DNA of 64,000 bases, taken from contig NHBR02000140.1 in NCBI GenBank assembly GCA_002167435.2, forward strand, positions 154,861 through 218,860. Reading direction: 5' to 3'. This document shows positions 35,457 through 47,032 of the stretch, one piece after another. Position 1 is the first letter of the stretch, and every line of letters starts with the position of its first letter. The stretch comes from Allomuricauda sp. TMED12. GTDB lineage: Bacteria > Bacteroidota > Bacteroidia > Flavobacteriales > Flavobacteriaceae. Made by a program: the position numbers and the translations under genes. The notes below the pieces were generated by a model. The model did not search any database. It was not told where the DNA came from and saw nothing but the letters and a program-made list of their open reading frames with translations.

Positions 35457-35987
35457 TTAAAAAGGCTTATAACCAAATTTCTGCCCACCAACAGAGGCGT
35501 CTGCCATAAGACCGGCCTTAGGAAGTGCAAAAACAGCTACGCCATCCTTGTATTTGGCTTCAAAGGCAATACCCGATTTCAGTGCAACTGCCGAAGTTTC
35601 TGCGGCAAATTCGAATTTTCCTTCCGTAAATCTGTCGAGATCGGTCTTTGTTTCAAAAAAGATAACCTCAATAATGGCCTGTCCACCAGCCTGTAGCCCA
35701 ATGTTCAGTTTTTTAAGGTTGGCCATTCCAATGGCAATGCCATTTTCATAAACAACCCCATTACCAGAGGCACCACCAATTATAAAACCACCTTTACCAA
35801 CATTGGGAAAAATAACATACCCTGCGGATTCATCAAAGAAGCGCTCTAACCCTTGGCTTGTTTCCAAAAGGGTGGTCTTCGCTTTTTGGGCATCCGCCAT
35901 TATTTTCTTGTCTTTTTTACTCTGTGCAAATGTACTTGTTCCTAGTAATGCCAAAGTAATTACCAAGATGGATTTTATCGTTTTCAT
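35457..35987 (-). CDS. YSC84/SYLF lipid-binding protein
   Basis: The 176-residue exported protein (signal MKTIKSILVITLALLGTSTFAQ) has a complete SYLF domain: SAGYVIFPNVGKGGFIIGGA, GNGVVYENGIAIGMANLKKL, GLQAGGQAIIEVIFFETKTD and the closing GLMADASVGGQKFGYKP. SYLF proteins bind phosphoinositides in eukaryotes; the bacterial forms are periplasmic or secreted and of unknown role, probably binding lipids. It is a single gene, divergent from katG across about 237 bases. Confidence 0.88.
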   Translation of the reverse strand: MKTIKSILVITLALLGTSTFAQSKKDKKIMADAQKAKTTLLETSQGLERFFDESAGYVIFPNVGKGGFIIGGASGNGVVYENGIAIGMANLKKLNIGLQAGGQAIIEVIFFETKTDLDRFTEGKFEFAAETSAVALKSGIAFEAKYKDGVAVFALPKAGLMADASVGGQKFGYKPF

Positions 35988-36111
35988 ATTATTTATTTTT
36001 TGTGTTCACTCAAAGTTAGAAAACCTAGTCGCTGATTTTTGGATAGGCTTTCCCAATAATTGTTAAGAAAAGCATATTAGTTAAGATTTCTCTATTTCGA
36101 ATCAATCATCG

Positions 36112-38444
<2,333 letters not shown>

Positions 38445-38489
38445 CCACCATTTGATTCAAAAAATAGAAAAAGAAAATTGTTGATGAAG

Positions 38490-38525
38490 ACTGCCATGAC
38501 CCATTTCGGTTGTGGCAGTTTTTTT
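38490..38525 (+). terminator. katG terminator just ahead of the ankyrin gene
   Basis: ACTGCCATGACC and GGTTGTGGCAGT form a 12-bp stem (two G-T pairs) around CATTTC, followed by a 7-base T-run. The ankyrin ATG is at 38537, only 11 bases after the T-run, so it would limit or regulate expression of the ankyrin and amidase genes from katG. Confidence 0.85.
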
Positions 38526-38536
38526 ATAAATTCAAA

Positions 38537-39019
38537 ATGTCTATGAAAAATAAGGAGAATTTCTTCAACCATATAAGAAGTGGCAATATGGAAGGTATTG
38601 CAGATCTTTTGGCCACAGACCCCAAGTTATTGGAGATAAATGATCAAAGAGGTTCGACCCCGTTGCTGCTTGCGGCATATTACGGACACGAAGGGTTGGT
38701 TAGATTTTTATTGGAAAAAGGAGCACAGGTCGATGCAAAGGATGGCTCTGGAAGTACTGCCTTGATGGGAGTCTGTTTTAAGGGATATTTGGGCATTGCC
38801 GAACAACTAATCAATGCCGGGGCCAATGTCAACCAGAAGAATGCCATGGGTGCAACCTGCCTTATCTACGCGGTGACCTTCAATCGGCAAGATATGGCAG
38901 AATTGCTTTTAAAAAATGGTGCAGAAGTCGCCATAAAGGATGCCAAGGGGAAAACAGCCTTAGATCACGCAAAAGACCAAGGAATGGAATCTTTGATTAA
39001 ATTGCTGGAAACTTACTGA
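38537..39019 (+). CDS. Ankyrin-repeat protein linked to katG
   Basis: The protein has 160 residues from the ATG at 38537 (MSMKNKENFF). An upstream in-frame ATG at 38510 lies inside the terminator and is unlikely. Ankyrin repeats run over most of the length: GSTPLLLAAYYGHEGLVRFL, GSTALMGVCFKGYLGIAEQL, GATCLIYAVTFNRQDMAELL and GKTALDHAKDQGMESLIKLL. There is no signal peptide. Ankyrin partners next to catalase genes are known (AnkB of Pseudomonas aeruginosa is needed for full KatB activity), so a protective or haem-related role for KatG is a fair guess. The omega-amidase gene follows 8 bases downstream. Confidence 0.85.
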   Translation: MSMKNKENFFNHIRSGNMEGIADLLATDPKLLEINDQRGSTPLLLAAYYGHEGLVRFLLEKGAQVDAKDGSGSTALMGVCFKGYLGIAEQLINAGANVNQKNAMGATCLIYAVTFNRQDMAELLLKNGAEVAIKDAKGKTALDHAKDQGMESLIKLLETY

Positions 39020-39027
39020 ATACTAAA

Positions 39028-39804
39028 ATGTCCCACAAACTCAACATTGCAATAGTCCAGTCCCATTTGCATTGGGAAAACCCAGAAGACAACAGGAAGA
39101 TGTTTGGTGAAAAAATCAATTCCATGCCAGATAATGTGGATTTGATTGTGCTGCCAGAAATGTTCACTTCAGGATTTACCATGAAACCAGAAAGGTTGGA
39201 TATGGCCGAAGGAGACCAAACGTTGAACTGGATGAAAAAAATGGCCAAGGAAAGAAACAGTGCTATTTCGGGAAGTACTGTCTACCAAGAAAATAATCAT
39301 TATTTCAATCGCCTGTTCTTTGTTTATCCTGATGGGACTTTCAAAAGCTATGACAAAAAGCACTCCTTTACCTTGGCAGGAGAGGATGAAGCATATACCG
39401 CAGGTAAGGAAAAACTGGTGTTGGAGTACAAAGGATTCCGAGTTTGCCCCCTTATTTGTTATGATCTACGTTTTCCTGTTTGGGCTAGAAATGTAGAGGG
39501 GTATGATATCCTATTCTATGTAGCCAATTGGCCAAAACCAAGAATAGCGGCCTGGGACACCCTGCTTAAGGCACGCGCCATTGAAAATATGGCATACTGT
39601 ATTGGCGTCAATCGTGTGGGAGAGGACGGATTGGGTTATGAATACCCTGGACATTCGGCAGTTTATGATTGTTTGGGTGAACAAATGGGCTATTCCGAAA
39701 AAGATGAAATTGTTTACGCTACTTTGAGTAAGGAACACATCGAATCCACCAGAAATAAATTAAGATTTTTGGATGATAGGGACCGTTTTAGTTTGATAGT
39801 ATAA
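39028..39804 (+). CDS. Nitrilase-superfamily omega-amidase (YafV-like)
   Basis: The 258-residue cytosolic enzyme has the Glu-Lys-Cys triad as Glu44 (VLPEMFTSGF), Lys110 (YDKKHSF) and Cys144 (LICYDLRFP). The GFTMKPE and KARAIENMAYCIGVNR segments are typical of the YafV/Nit2 branch, which hydrolyses alpha-ketoglutaramate or alpha-ketosuccinamate to clear deamidation side products. It is transcribed with the ankyrin gene (8-base gap). Its 3' end overlaps the convergent Ig-like lipoprotein gene by 17 bases. Confidence 0.9.
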   Translation: MSHKLNIAIVQSHLHWENPEDNRKMFGEKINSMPDNVDLIVLPEMFTSGFTMKPERLDMAEGDQTLNWMKKMAKERNSAISGSTVYQENNHYFNRLFFVYPDGTFKSYDKKHSFTLAGEDEAYTAGKEKLVLEYKGFRVCPLICYDLRFPVWARNVEGYDILFYVANWPKPRIAAWDTLLKARAIENMAYCIGVNRVGEDGLGYEYPGHSAVYDCLGEQMGYSEKDEIVYATLSKEHIESTRNKLRFLDDRDRFSLIV

Positions 39805-41407
39805 AGGTTTCTTCCTTTTCCCAGTTGGCCCGAATTTCAATAACACCCGGGTAATAGCTTACCCTCTCAGGTTGTCTTTTTTCAAGATAGTTACCTGTAT
39901 CCATCTTGCCATTTCCATTTCCATCCAATACGACACGGGCTATATAGTTGCCCGGATTTAAATTATTGAATTCGAAAATTTGGGATTCAGAAGCAAAAAT
40001 CTCTCGTTGCACCTCTCCTTTTTCGTTGGTCAATTGTACGATTACGGGAAAGGTTACAGCACCGCCCAGAACCATTCTTAGATTACCATAATCAGCAAAA
40101 CTTCCTGTGGACAAATTGAAGTCCAACGTATCATTTTGTACTCCGAAGAAATCGGTAATAGCCCCTGGTAAAAAGGAAAAGGAATATTTTTGATTGGGCT
40201 CCAATTCAAAATCAAAATCGATTTTGTTTTTCAAGGTGTCCAATTCATAGGTGTAAGTTGCAGGAATGGAATCGCTGATATTCAACGATATATTGCTGGT
40301 ATCCAAAGCAACAATGGGCGTGTTGGACAAAACACTAAATGTATCTTCAAAATTAAGTTTTCCGCTAATCGATGTAGTAAGTTTAAGAGAATCTAAGGGT
40401 AGGTTCCGCATTTTTACCGTAAAAGTGTCTAAAGCCTGTGCCTTCTCATTCTGTACTATAAAATTAATGGAATCTAAATCGGTTGGAGTGAACCAGTAAT
40501 TCAAGGTATCCTTGTCCCGTTCTTTTAATATAGTGGTTTTAACAGAGTCGGGAAGCGAAGTCAGGGTTTCAATATTCATATCCCTATAATCTCCTTGATA
40601 CCCAAAAATAATTTTGTTTTTGGCGACCAAGCTAGGCACGGTAGCTTTATAATTTAACTGTTCCCGAAATAGGTTCAGTAAGTAAATGGAGTCCGTTGGA
40701 ATTGTAATGGTATCCTCGATAAACGCAATTTTATCTTGCCCTTGGTCGAACATATTGTTCTTGTTTACATCTTTAAGGCCAAACAATGCATATTTTCCAG
40801 CTTTCAGGTTTCTCAATTCAAAAAGGGGTAAACTATCTCCAGTGTTGGTAATATACAATGGTGGTTCTTTGTATATGGTGGAATCATTATAGGTGCTGTC
40901 TAATTCGTAGAGCGTTACACTTATGAATTCATCTGCTTTTCTGCTAATTGCATCTTTTACCGCGCCCGAAAGAGTGAGTGAATCAAGATAATCTCCTGTG
41001 GAGAATACATAACTCAAAAAACTATTGGGATTTCCCTCGTTATTATCCACAATACTTTGTCCAAAATTAATGGTGTAGGTGGTATTTTCCCGAAGCGTAT
41101 CTTTTATTACTACCTCAATATACTTGCTTGGTGCCCCCATAGGAGTTATCTCGGCCGGGTTCTTAAATGGAGGCGAAACTACTAACTGGTTTTGTACATC
41201 TTCCAACTTGATAAGTTCATCAAAATAGAGGCGTATTTTTTTAGCCGTAAAATTTGTAGTATAGTTTTTCGGTTCTGCCTTTATCAGTTCTGGAGGTGTA
41301 ACATCTTTTGGACCACCGCTGGGAGAACCCCGTTTAGCACATTGCCATAGTGCCAATGCCATAAAAGTGAAAAAAAGAAGTCCCAACAATTTTTTTAAGT
41401 ACACCAT
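39788..41407 (-). CDS. Ig-like (Big_5) domain surface lipoprotein
   Basis: The protein has 539 residues from the ATG at 41407; the longer frame adds a second hydrophobic stretch outside the signal. The signal peptide ends at the lipobox ALWQC. The first Ig-like Big_5 (SbsA-type) domain spans about 20-130 (VTPPELIKAEPKNYTTNFTA, IRLYFDELIKLEDVQNQLVV). Later regions look like carboxypeptidase-like or FN3-like beta modules, e.g. LKAGKYALFGLKDVNKNNMFD and LNPGNYIARVVLDGNGNGKMD with a calcium-like D-x-N-x-D pattern. Such proteins are outer-membrane-anchored, of unknown role. It lies downstream of comF on the same strand (65-base gap). Confidence 0.78.
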   Translation of the reverse strand: MVYLKKLLGLLFFTFMALALWQCAKRGSPSGGPKDVTPPELIKAEPKNYTTNFTAKKIRLYFDELIKLEDVQNQLVVSPPFKNPAEITPMGAPSKYIEVVIKDTLRENTTYTINFGQSIVDNNEGNPNSFLSYVFSTGDYLDSLTLSGAVKDAISRKADEFISVTLYELDSTYNDSTIYKEPPLYITNTGDSLPLFELRNLKAGKYALFGLKDVNKNNMFDQGQDKIAFIEDTITIPTDSIYLLNLFREQLNYKATVPSLVAKNKIIFGYQGDYRDMNIETLTSLPDSVKTTILKERDKDTLNYWFTPTDLDSINFIVQNEKAQALDTFTVKMRNLPLDSLKLTTSISGKLNFEDTFSVLSNTPIVALDTSNISLNISDSIPATYTYELDTLKNKIDFDFELEPNQKYSFSFLPGAITDFFGVQNDTLDFNLSTGSFADYGNLRMVLGGAVTFPVIVQLTNEKGEVQREIFASESQIFEFNNLNPGNYIARVVLDGNGNGKMDTGNYLEKRQPERVSYYPGVIEIRANWEKEETFILSN

Positions 41408-41472
41408 GCCTAAAAATAACGTGGAACAAAGAAACAACTAATTTAAAAACTGGAACACCGCATTAATAAATT

Positions 41473-42219
41473 TTAACCCTCTGGTACCATGGCCATACTC
41501 AATACCGAAACTTCCATATTTTTTTGTTGGAGAAGTGTTTGTGCACAAGATTCAATGGTAGCTCCCGTAGTGATGACATCGTCCACTAAAAGTACATGTT
41601 TAAATGTTCGCTCGTTCGAAGTATTTAGTTTGAAAACATCTTTTGAACTTTCCCATCGCCATTGTCGGCCTTTTTTGGTCTGGGTCTTTATGTTTTTTAC
41701 TTTGATCAGCCAATCATCACAATATTCTGCTCCAATATTTTCTGCAATTTTATGGGCAAATTGAGCCACTTGATTGTAACCCCGTTTTTTTTGTTTTTTG
41801 GGATGTAAAGGAACAGGTATCACGGCATCAATATTTTTAAGGTGTCCATCTTCCTTTAAAAGTGCACCGCACCAGTCACCAAAAAAGCTTCCAATTTGCT
41901 CCTGATTTTTGTATTTGAGCCAGTGCAACAAATTTTTTACTAGTCCATTTTTAGAGAAAAAAACAAAAGAAGCAGCTTTTTTGATAGGAATTCTACCATA
42001 AAATATACGGTCCACCTCATTTTCTTCCAGATAGTTATGATCGGTGAGTGGCAAATCGTGTCGACAAACGGCACACAAAATGTGCTCTCCACTAAATAAT
42101 TGGGCATTACATCCAAAACATACCCTTGGCAATAGGATGTTGTTAATCTCGTTTATTATCTTAGCCAACCTTTTTGGTGTCAAATCTTTTACATTTTTAG
42201 AGTAGACTGTCAACCCCAT
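41473..42219 (-). CDS. comF: ComF-family phosphoribosyltransferase-like protein
   Basis: The protein has 248 residues from the ATG at 42219. A zinc-ribbon with Cys34, Cys37, Cys49 and Cys52 (CFGC and CAVC) is followed by a type I PRTase domain with RGYNQ, the PRPP loop VLLVDDVITTGAT and a basic KKQKKRGYNQ. ComF is needed for DNA uptake in competent bacteria and is widespread outside them; its exact reaction is unknown. The start codon overlaps that of the divergent coiled-coil gene in one CATG (42217-42220). Internal ATG codons are lacking before the zinc-ribbon, so no clear shorter alternative exists. Confidence 0.85.
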   Translation of the reverse strand: MGLTVYSKNVKDLTPKRLAKIINEINNILLPRVCFGCNAQLFSGEHILCAVCRHDLPLTDHNYLEENEVDRIFYGRIPIKKAASFVFFSKNGLVKNLLHWLKYKNQEQIGSFFGDWCGALLKEDGHLKNIDAVIPVPLHPKKQKKRGYNQVAQFAHKIAENIGAEYCDDWLIKVKNIKTQTKKGRQWRWESSKDVFKLNTSNERTFKHVLLVDDVITTGATIESCAQTLLQQKNMEVSVLSMAMVPEG

Positions 42220-43114
42220 GAACTCCCAAGATAACAATTTCAACTATAAAATTATCTTTGCCGCAATGGCAGCGGTTATAGTGGGGATTCTTATTGCCTT
42301 TTATTACAGCTACGCACAATCCAAAAACCAAATGATTTATTTGGAAGAGGAAAAGGGGCTTTTGGTAAAAGATTTAACCTTGATGAGAGCTGAAGTTGAT
42401 CGTTTGTCAGGTTTAAACGAAGTCAACGAAATTGAATTGCAAACTTCTCGCTTTCGCGTACAACAATTGCTCGACTCTGTGGGAAGATTAAACTTTAGCA
42501 TAACCAAGCTGAAGGAGACCAGAAAGGAACTTCGCAAATTGGAGGTGCGTTTTGATAGTCTAAAGCTCAAGAACAACTTTCTTAGGTACAACAATAGCTT
42601 ATTGGCCAGTAAGTATGACGAAACTTTGAAACAGTTGGAAGAACTTCGAGGGAGGGCCAATAATATGCAACAGACAGAATCTTTGTTGCGCGAAACCAAT
42701 AAGGAACTTACTAGGGAACTAAGAATAAAAAGCTATCTAAAATTGCAGGATGCCGAAGGTAGCGGATTTAGGTTACGGGCAGGCAGACCCATCAAGACCA
42801 ATAAGGCTTCGGTAATTGAGAAATTGAGGGGATGTGTCACTATTTTAAACGACCCCAATTCAGATGGCGACATCAAAGTACTGTACTTTCAGTTTTTGGG
42901 CCCAAACATGGGGGTAATCGAGGATAATGCCAGTACTATTTCAGTTAGTGGGAACACCTACAGTAAAAAAGTGGAGATTGTATACACTGGAAAGGAAATC
43001 AGTATTTGTGATGCTATCACTGTTCCCGAAGGCTCTTTGCCCGAGGGAATTTACACCCTAAATGTCTTTGAAGACGAAAGATTGTTGGCTTCTACTGAAT
43101 TTCAACTGAAATAG
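42218..43114 (+). CDS. Coiled-coil inner-membrane protein, function unknown
   Basis: The 298-residue protein has one membrane helix (about residues 11-31: IIFAAMAAVIVGILIAFYY) after a short polar N-terminus. It is followed by a long coiled coil (about 38-175, Leu/Glu/Lys-rich heptads such as YLEEEKGLLVKDLTLMRAEV). A small beta-rich C-terminal domain (about 190-298; GFRLRAGRPIKTNKASVIEK, YFQFLGPNMGVI, PEGIYTLNVFEDERL) follows. The C-terminus faces the periplasm if the single helix is a signal anchor. Flavobacterial relatives are often labelled ParA-like, but no ATPase motif exists here, so that label is rejected. It shares its start codon region with comF and precedes glyS by 36 bases. Confidence 0.7.
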   Translation: MNSQDNNFNYKIIFAAMAAVIVGILIAFYYSYAQSKNQMIYLEEEKGLLVKDLTLMRAEVDRLSGLNEVNEIELQTSRFRVQQLLDSVGRLNFSITKLKETRKELRKLEVRFDSLKLKNNFLRYNNSLLASKYDETLKQLEELRGRANNMQQTESLLRETNKELTRELRIKSYLKLQDAEGSGFRLRAGRPIKTNKASVIEKLRGCVTILNDPNSDGDIKVLYFQFLGPNMGVIEDNASTISVSGNTYSKKVEIVYTGKEISICDAITVPEGSLPEGIYTLNVFEDERLLASTEFQLK

Positions 43115-43150
43115 CATACTTCTTTTTGGGTAAAATTCTATTTTTGCCCA

Positions 43151-44692
43151 ATGGCAAATCAGGAAGACATTTTTAAGAAGGTTATCTCCCACGCAAAAGA
43201 ATACGGATATGTATTCCAATCCAGTGAGATTTATGATGGACTTAGTGCAGTTTACGACTACGGTCAAAACGGTGCTGAGCTAAAAAAGAACATTCGCGAG
43301 TATTGGTGGAAAGCTATGGTGCAGCTCAATGAGAATATTGTGGGCATCGATGCGGCAATTTTCATGCATCCTACTACCTGGAAAGCTTCGGGACACGTTG
43401 ATGCCTTTAATGATCCTTTGATCGATAACAAAGATTCCAAAAAAAGATACCGTGCCGATGTTTTGATCGAGGATTATGTGGCCAAGATTGAAGCTAAAAT
43501 CGAAAAAGAGGTAACAAAAGCCGCCAAACGATTTGGCGATAGCTTTGATAAAGAACAATTTCTTGCGACCAATAATAGGGTGCTAGGCTATCAGGAAAAA
43601 GCCGATAGTATCCTAAAACGCATGGGAAAATCCCTTGAAAATGAGGACTTGGCCGATGTAAAAGCATTGATTGAGGAATTGGAGATTGCTTGTCCACTTT
43701 CAGGATCAAAAAACTGGACAGATGTCAAGCAGTTCAACCTAATGTTTGGAACCAAGTTGGGGGCTTCCGCCGATAGTGCCATGGACCTGTACCTTCGTCC
43801 TGAAACCGCACAAGGTATATTTGTCAACTTTTTAAACGTTCAGAAAACCGGAAGGATGAAGATTCCGTTTGGGATTGCCCAGACAGGTAAGGCCTTCCGT
43901 AACGAGATTGTAGCCCGTCAGTTTATCTTTCGTATGAGAGAATTTGAACAGATGGAAATGCAATTCTTTATAAAACCGGGTACCCAAATGGAGTGGTACG
44001 AAGCTTGGAAGGAAAAACGTATGAAGTGGCATCTTTCTTTGGGAATGGGAGAAGATAATTATCGTTTCCACGACCATGAAAAATTGGCCCACTACGCCGA
44101 TGCGGCCGCCGATATCGAATTCAGGTTCCCATTCGGGTTCAAGGAATTGGAAGGAATCCATTCCCGTACCGATTTCGACTTGAGCAAGCATGAGGAATTC
44201 TCAGGTAAAAAACTCCAATATTTCGATCACGAGGAAAATAAGAGTTACACACCTTATGTGTTGGAAACATCCATAGGATTGGACCGTATGTTCTTGGCGG
44301 TTTTTTCCAATTCATTACAAGAAGAGGAACTCGAAAATGGTTCAACGCGAACTGTACTTAAGATTCCAGCAGTGCTTGCGCCTAACAAGGTAGCTGTACT
44401 TCCATTGTTGAAAAGAGATGGACTTCCTGAAGTTGCCCAAAAATTGGTGGATGAGCTAAAATGGGATTTCAATGTTGATTATGATGAAAAGGATGCTGTA
44501 GGTCGCCGTTACCGCCGCCAAGATGCGGCAGGAACACCGTTCTGTGTCACCATTGATCATCAAACATTGGAAGACGACACGGTTACCATCAGGCATAGGG
44601 ATACCATGGAGCAAAGTCGTGTAAAACTTTCAGAGGTAAAAGATATCATCTCCAAAGAGGTGGATATGCGCTATTGGTTACAGAAAATTTAA
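43151..44692 (+). CDS. glyS: Glycyl-tRNA synthetase (alpha2 type)
   Basis: The 513-residue class II synthetase charges tRNA-Gly. Motif 2 lies in GIAQTGKAFRNEIVARQFIF, with EFEQMEMQFFIKPG after it, and motif 3 in VLETSIGLDRMFLAVF. The C-terminal anticodon-binding domain carries PNKVAVLPLLKRDGLPEVAQ and RYRRQDAAGTPFCVTID. This is the single-chain alpha2 type (archaeal/eukaryal-like, also in Bacteroidota and Firmicutes relatives), not the alpha2beta2 type. A -7-like TATTTTTG lies at 43139-43146 just before the ATG, with no matching -33. It converges with fhs, 3 bases apart. Confidence 0.96.
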   Translation: MANQEDIFKKVISHAKEYGYVFQSSEIYDGLSAVYDYGQNGAELKKNIREYWWKAMVQLNENIVGIDAAIFMHPTTWKASGHVDAFNDPLIDNKDSKKRYRADVLIEDYVAKIEAKIEKEVTKAAKRFGDSFDKEQFLATNNRVLGYQEKADSILKRMGKSLENEDLADVKALIEELEIACPLSGSKNWTDVKQFNLMFGTKLGASADSAMDLYLRPETAQGIFVNFLNVQKTGRMKIPFGIAQTGKAFRNEIVARQFIFRMREFEQMEMQFFIKPGTQMEWYEAWKEKRMKWHLSLGMGEDNYRFHDHEKLAHYADAAADIEFRFPFGFKELEGIHSRTDFDLSKHEEFSGKKLQYFDHEENKSYTPYVLETSIGLDRMFLAVFSNSLQEEELENGSTRTVLKIPAVLAPNKVAVLPLLKRDGLPEVAQKLVDELKWDFNVDYDEKDAVGRRYRRQDAAGTPFCVTIDHQTLEDDTVTIRHRDTMEQSRVKLSEVKDIISKEVDMRYWLQKI

Positions 44693-44695
44693 GGT

Positions 44696-46363
44696 TTAGA
44701 ACAAGCCCGTAATTTCACCATCATCATTAATGTCGATTCCTTCGGAAGCCGGATGCGCAGGCAACCCGGGCATGCGCATGATATTGCCTGTTATCGGAAT
44801 TAAGAAACCAGCGCCAACGGCAATTTCAATCTCCCGCACCGTAATGATAAAATCTTTTGGCCTTCCCAATAGTTTTGGGTTGTCCGACAGGGATTTTTGC
44901 GTCTTTGCAATACAAACGGGTAACTGGTCTAAACCAAGATTAGTAATTTTTCTCAAATCTGCCTTTGCCTTGGATGTATAGTCCACGTATTCGGCACCAT
45001 AAATTTCTGTTGCGATAGTGGCTATTTTATCTTTTACACTAGACTTCCAATCATAAAGAGGCTTGAATTCTGAAGACCCGGATTCGACTATCTCAATTAC
45101 TTTTTTCGCCAAATCTTCGCTGCCTTCGCCGCCTTTGGCCCAAACATTGGCAACAGCCAAACGAATGCCTTTCGAAGTCGCCAATTCCTTGATTACTTGA
45201 ATCTCTTCATCCGTATCCGACACAAATTTATTAATGGCTATCACGGGAACTACTTGGAACTTTGTAATGTTCTCCAAATGTTTTTCCAAATTGGGCAACC
45301 CTTTTTTCAAGGCTTCTACATTGGGTTCTGTCAATGATTTTAAATCTGCCCCACCATGGTATTTTAAAGCACGAATGGTTGTGGTAAGGACAACGGCCTT
45401 AGGTTTCAGATGGGCACTTTGACATTTGATATCGAAAAATTTTTCGGCTCCCAAATCAAATCCAAACCCTGCTTCTGTTACGGTGTAATCTGAATATGAC
45501 ATCCCCATTAACGTGGCGATTACCGAGTTGGTTCCTTGGGCAATATTGGCAAAAGGACCTCCGTGAATAATGGCGGGGTTCCCTTCAATGGTTTGTACCA
45601 AATTGGGTTTAATAGCATCCTTTAGTAAGGCTGCCATGGCACCTTCAGCCTTTAAGTCTTTGGCATAGATAGGTTTTTTGTCATATGTATACCCTACGAA
45701 TATATTTCCTAATCGCTGTTTGAGGTCTGTAAGGCTTTCGGCCAAGCAGAGTATTGCCATGATTTCCGAAGCGGCTGTAATGTCAAAACCAGTTTCTCGA
45801 GGAACTCCCGAAGTGGTTCCACCGAGTCCCACAATTATATGACGAAGGGAACGATCGTTCATGTCCATTACCCTTTTCCAGCCAATGGAACGAGGGTCCA
45901 AAAGCAAGGAATTGGTCTTGCTTTGGATATTGTTGTCAATGATAGCGGATAAAAGGTTATGCGCCTTTTCAATGGCTGCAAAATCACCTGTAAAATGTAG
46001 GTTGATGTCTTCCATGGGCAATACTTGGGAATAGCCGCCTCCTGTGGCACCCCCTTTTATTCCAAATACAGGGCCAAGGGATGGTTCCCTTAAAACCACA
46101 GTTGATTTTTTACCCAAACGGTTCAGTCCTTCGGAAAGTCCGATGGACATGGTTGTTTTTCCTTCCCCAGCTGGGGTTGGAGAAATGGCTGAGACCAAAA
46201 TAAGATTACTTTCTTGAGCTTTTTCTCGATCTATGGCTTTTAACGGAAGTTTTGCCTTGTATTTACCGAACATTTCAATGTTCTCAGGGTCGATTCCAAA
46301 TTTTTCTGCAATGGTAGAAATGTGCTTCAAAGAAACACCTTTGGCGATTTGTAAATCGGTCAT
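44696..46363 (-). CDS. fhs: Formate-tetrahydrofolate ligase
   Basis: The enzyme has 555 residues from the ATG at 46363 (MTDLQIAKG). The longer frame to 46414 adds a His-rich stretch that does not match the family. It makes 10-formyl-THF from formate, ATP and THF. The P-loop PTPAGEGKTT (62-71) and the signature REPSLGPVFGIKGGATGGGY are present, along with NKFVSDTDEE and ANVWAKGGEGSEDLA. It complements the cyclo-ligase in this window. Its upstream neighbour is the DUF3124 lipoprotein gene, about 100 bases away on the same strand. Confidence 0.97.
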   Translation of the reverse strand: MTDLQIAKGVSLKHISTIAEKFGIDPENIEMFGKYKAKLPLKAIDREKAQESNLILVSAISPTPAGEGKTTMSIGLSEGLNRLGKKSTVVLREPSLGPVFGIKGGATGGGYSQVLPMEDINLHFTGDFAAIEKAHNLLSAIIDNNIQSKTNSLLLDPRSIGWKRVMDMNDRSLRHIIVGLGGTTSGVPRETGFDITAASEIMAILCLAESLTDLKQRLGNIFVGYTYDKKPIYAKDLKAEGAMAALLKDAIKPNLVQTIEGNPAIIHGGPFANIAQGTNSVIATLMGMSYSDYTVTEAGFGFDLGAEKFFDIKCQSAHLKPKAVVLTTTIRALKYHGGADLKSLTEPNVEALKKGLPNLEKHLENITKFQVVPVIAINKFVSDTDEEIQVIKELATSKGIRLAVANVWAKGGEGSEDLAKKVIEIVESGSSEFKPLYDWKSSVKDKIATIATEIYGAEYVDYTSKAKADLRKITNLGLDQLPVCIAKTQKSLSDNPKLLGRPKDFIITVREIEIAVGAGFLIPITGNIMRMPGLPAHPASEGIDINDDGEITGLF

Positions 46364-46465
46364 AGGGTAGTTTTTATATATGTGGTGAGCATAAAAATGC
46401 TCCAAAATTGACATACAAGATACTTAAATCGGTTAAGTAATGCTATGACAAATGTTCTTTGGATT

Positions 46466-46981
46466 TTATTCAATTCTTCTCCCTTGGGTAGTGAAGGAAA
46501 GCCCTTGCTGGCCAGATGTAGAAATCATCACGCCTTCAAAATAGGGTTCGTGCGAGGTAGGCTTTATGGACCATTGAAAAAGAAAGTTGGCACCCGTTCC
46601 GCCTGACCGGTCTTTTTCATCAATCACGATTTCTACGGTTTCCATGGGCTTGATGTAGATGGGAAAATCAAAATAGGTGCGAATGGAATTTCCATGGGTG
46701 TCAAAATACTCTGCTTTGTTGAGGTAAATTGTATCCTGGGAATTGGTGTTGCGCATACTGATGGTACTGGTGAGGTTATGCGTACGGTGTTCTGTTTCGC
46801 TGTAAATTTCCGAGTAAACCGACAAATAGGAAGTACCCTGAACCAAAGAATCGGTAACAAATACCTTTGCTTTGCGGTTGTTCCAGTTGATAGGATCCAC
46901 CGAGCTAACTTCCTTCGGTGCCTTGTCTGTACAGGCAGCGATCAACAATAGCAATACAAAAGGGAAAATTTGCTTTATCAT
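46466..46981 (-). CDS. DUF3124 lipoprotein
   Basis: The 171-residue lipoprotein has a signal peptide ending at Cys17 (LIAAC). The DUF3124 pattern fills the mature chain: SYLSVYSEIYSETEHRTHNL, STISMRNTNSQDTIYLNKAE, IKPMETVEIVIDEKDRSGGT and NFLFQWSI. The fold is predicted all-beta; the function is unknown, and a calcium- or anion-binding periplasmic role is only a guess. It is followed on the same strand, about 100 bases downstream, by fhs. Confidence 0.75.
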   Translation of the reverse strand: MIKQIFPFVLLLLIAACTDKAPKEVSSVDPINWNNRKAKVFVTDSLVQGTSYLSVYSEIYSETEHRTHNLTSTISMRNTNSQDTIYLNKAEYFDTHGNSIRTYFDFPIYIKPMETVEIVIDEKDRSGGTGANFLFQWSIKPTSHEPYFEGVMISTSGQQGLSFTTQGRRIE

Positions 46982-47032
46982 GATTTTGTGGAATACATTA
47001 ACTAAGATACGGATTACACCCCAAAGGTAGTT

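Noticed and set aside
42218..43114. ParA-type chromosome partitioning protein
   Set aside because: There is no Walker motif; the protein is a membrane-anchored coiled coil.
43139..43146. -7-like TATTTTTG before glyS as a promoter
   Set aside because: It ends 4 bases before the ATG and lacks a TTG at the proper distance; the same -7-like words occur before lspA (15307) and ileS (10823) without a -33 partner.
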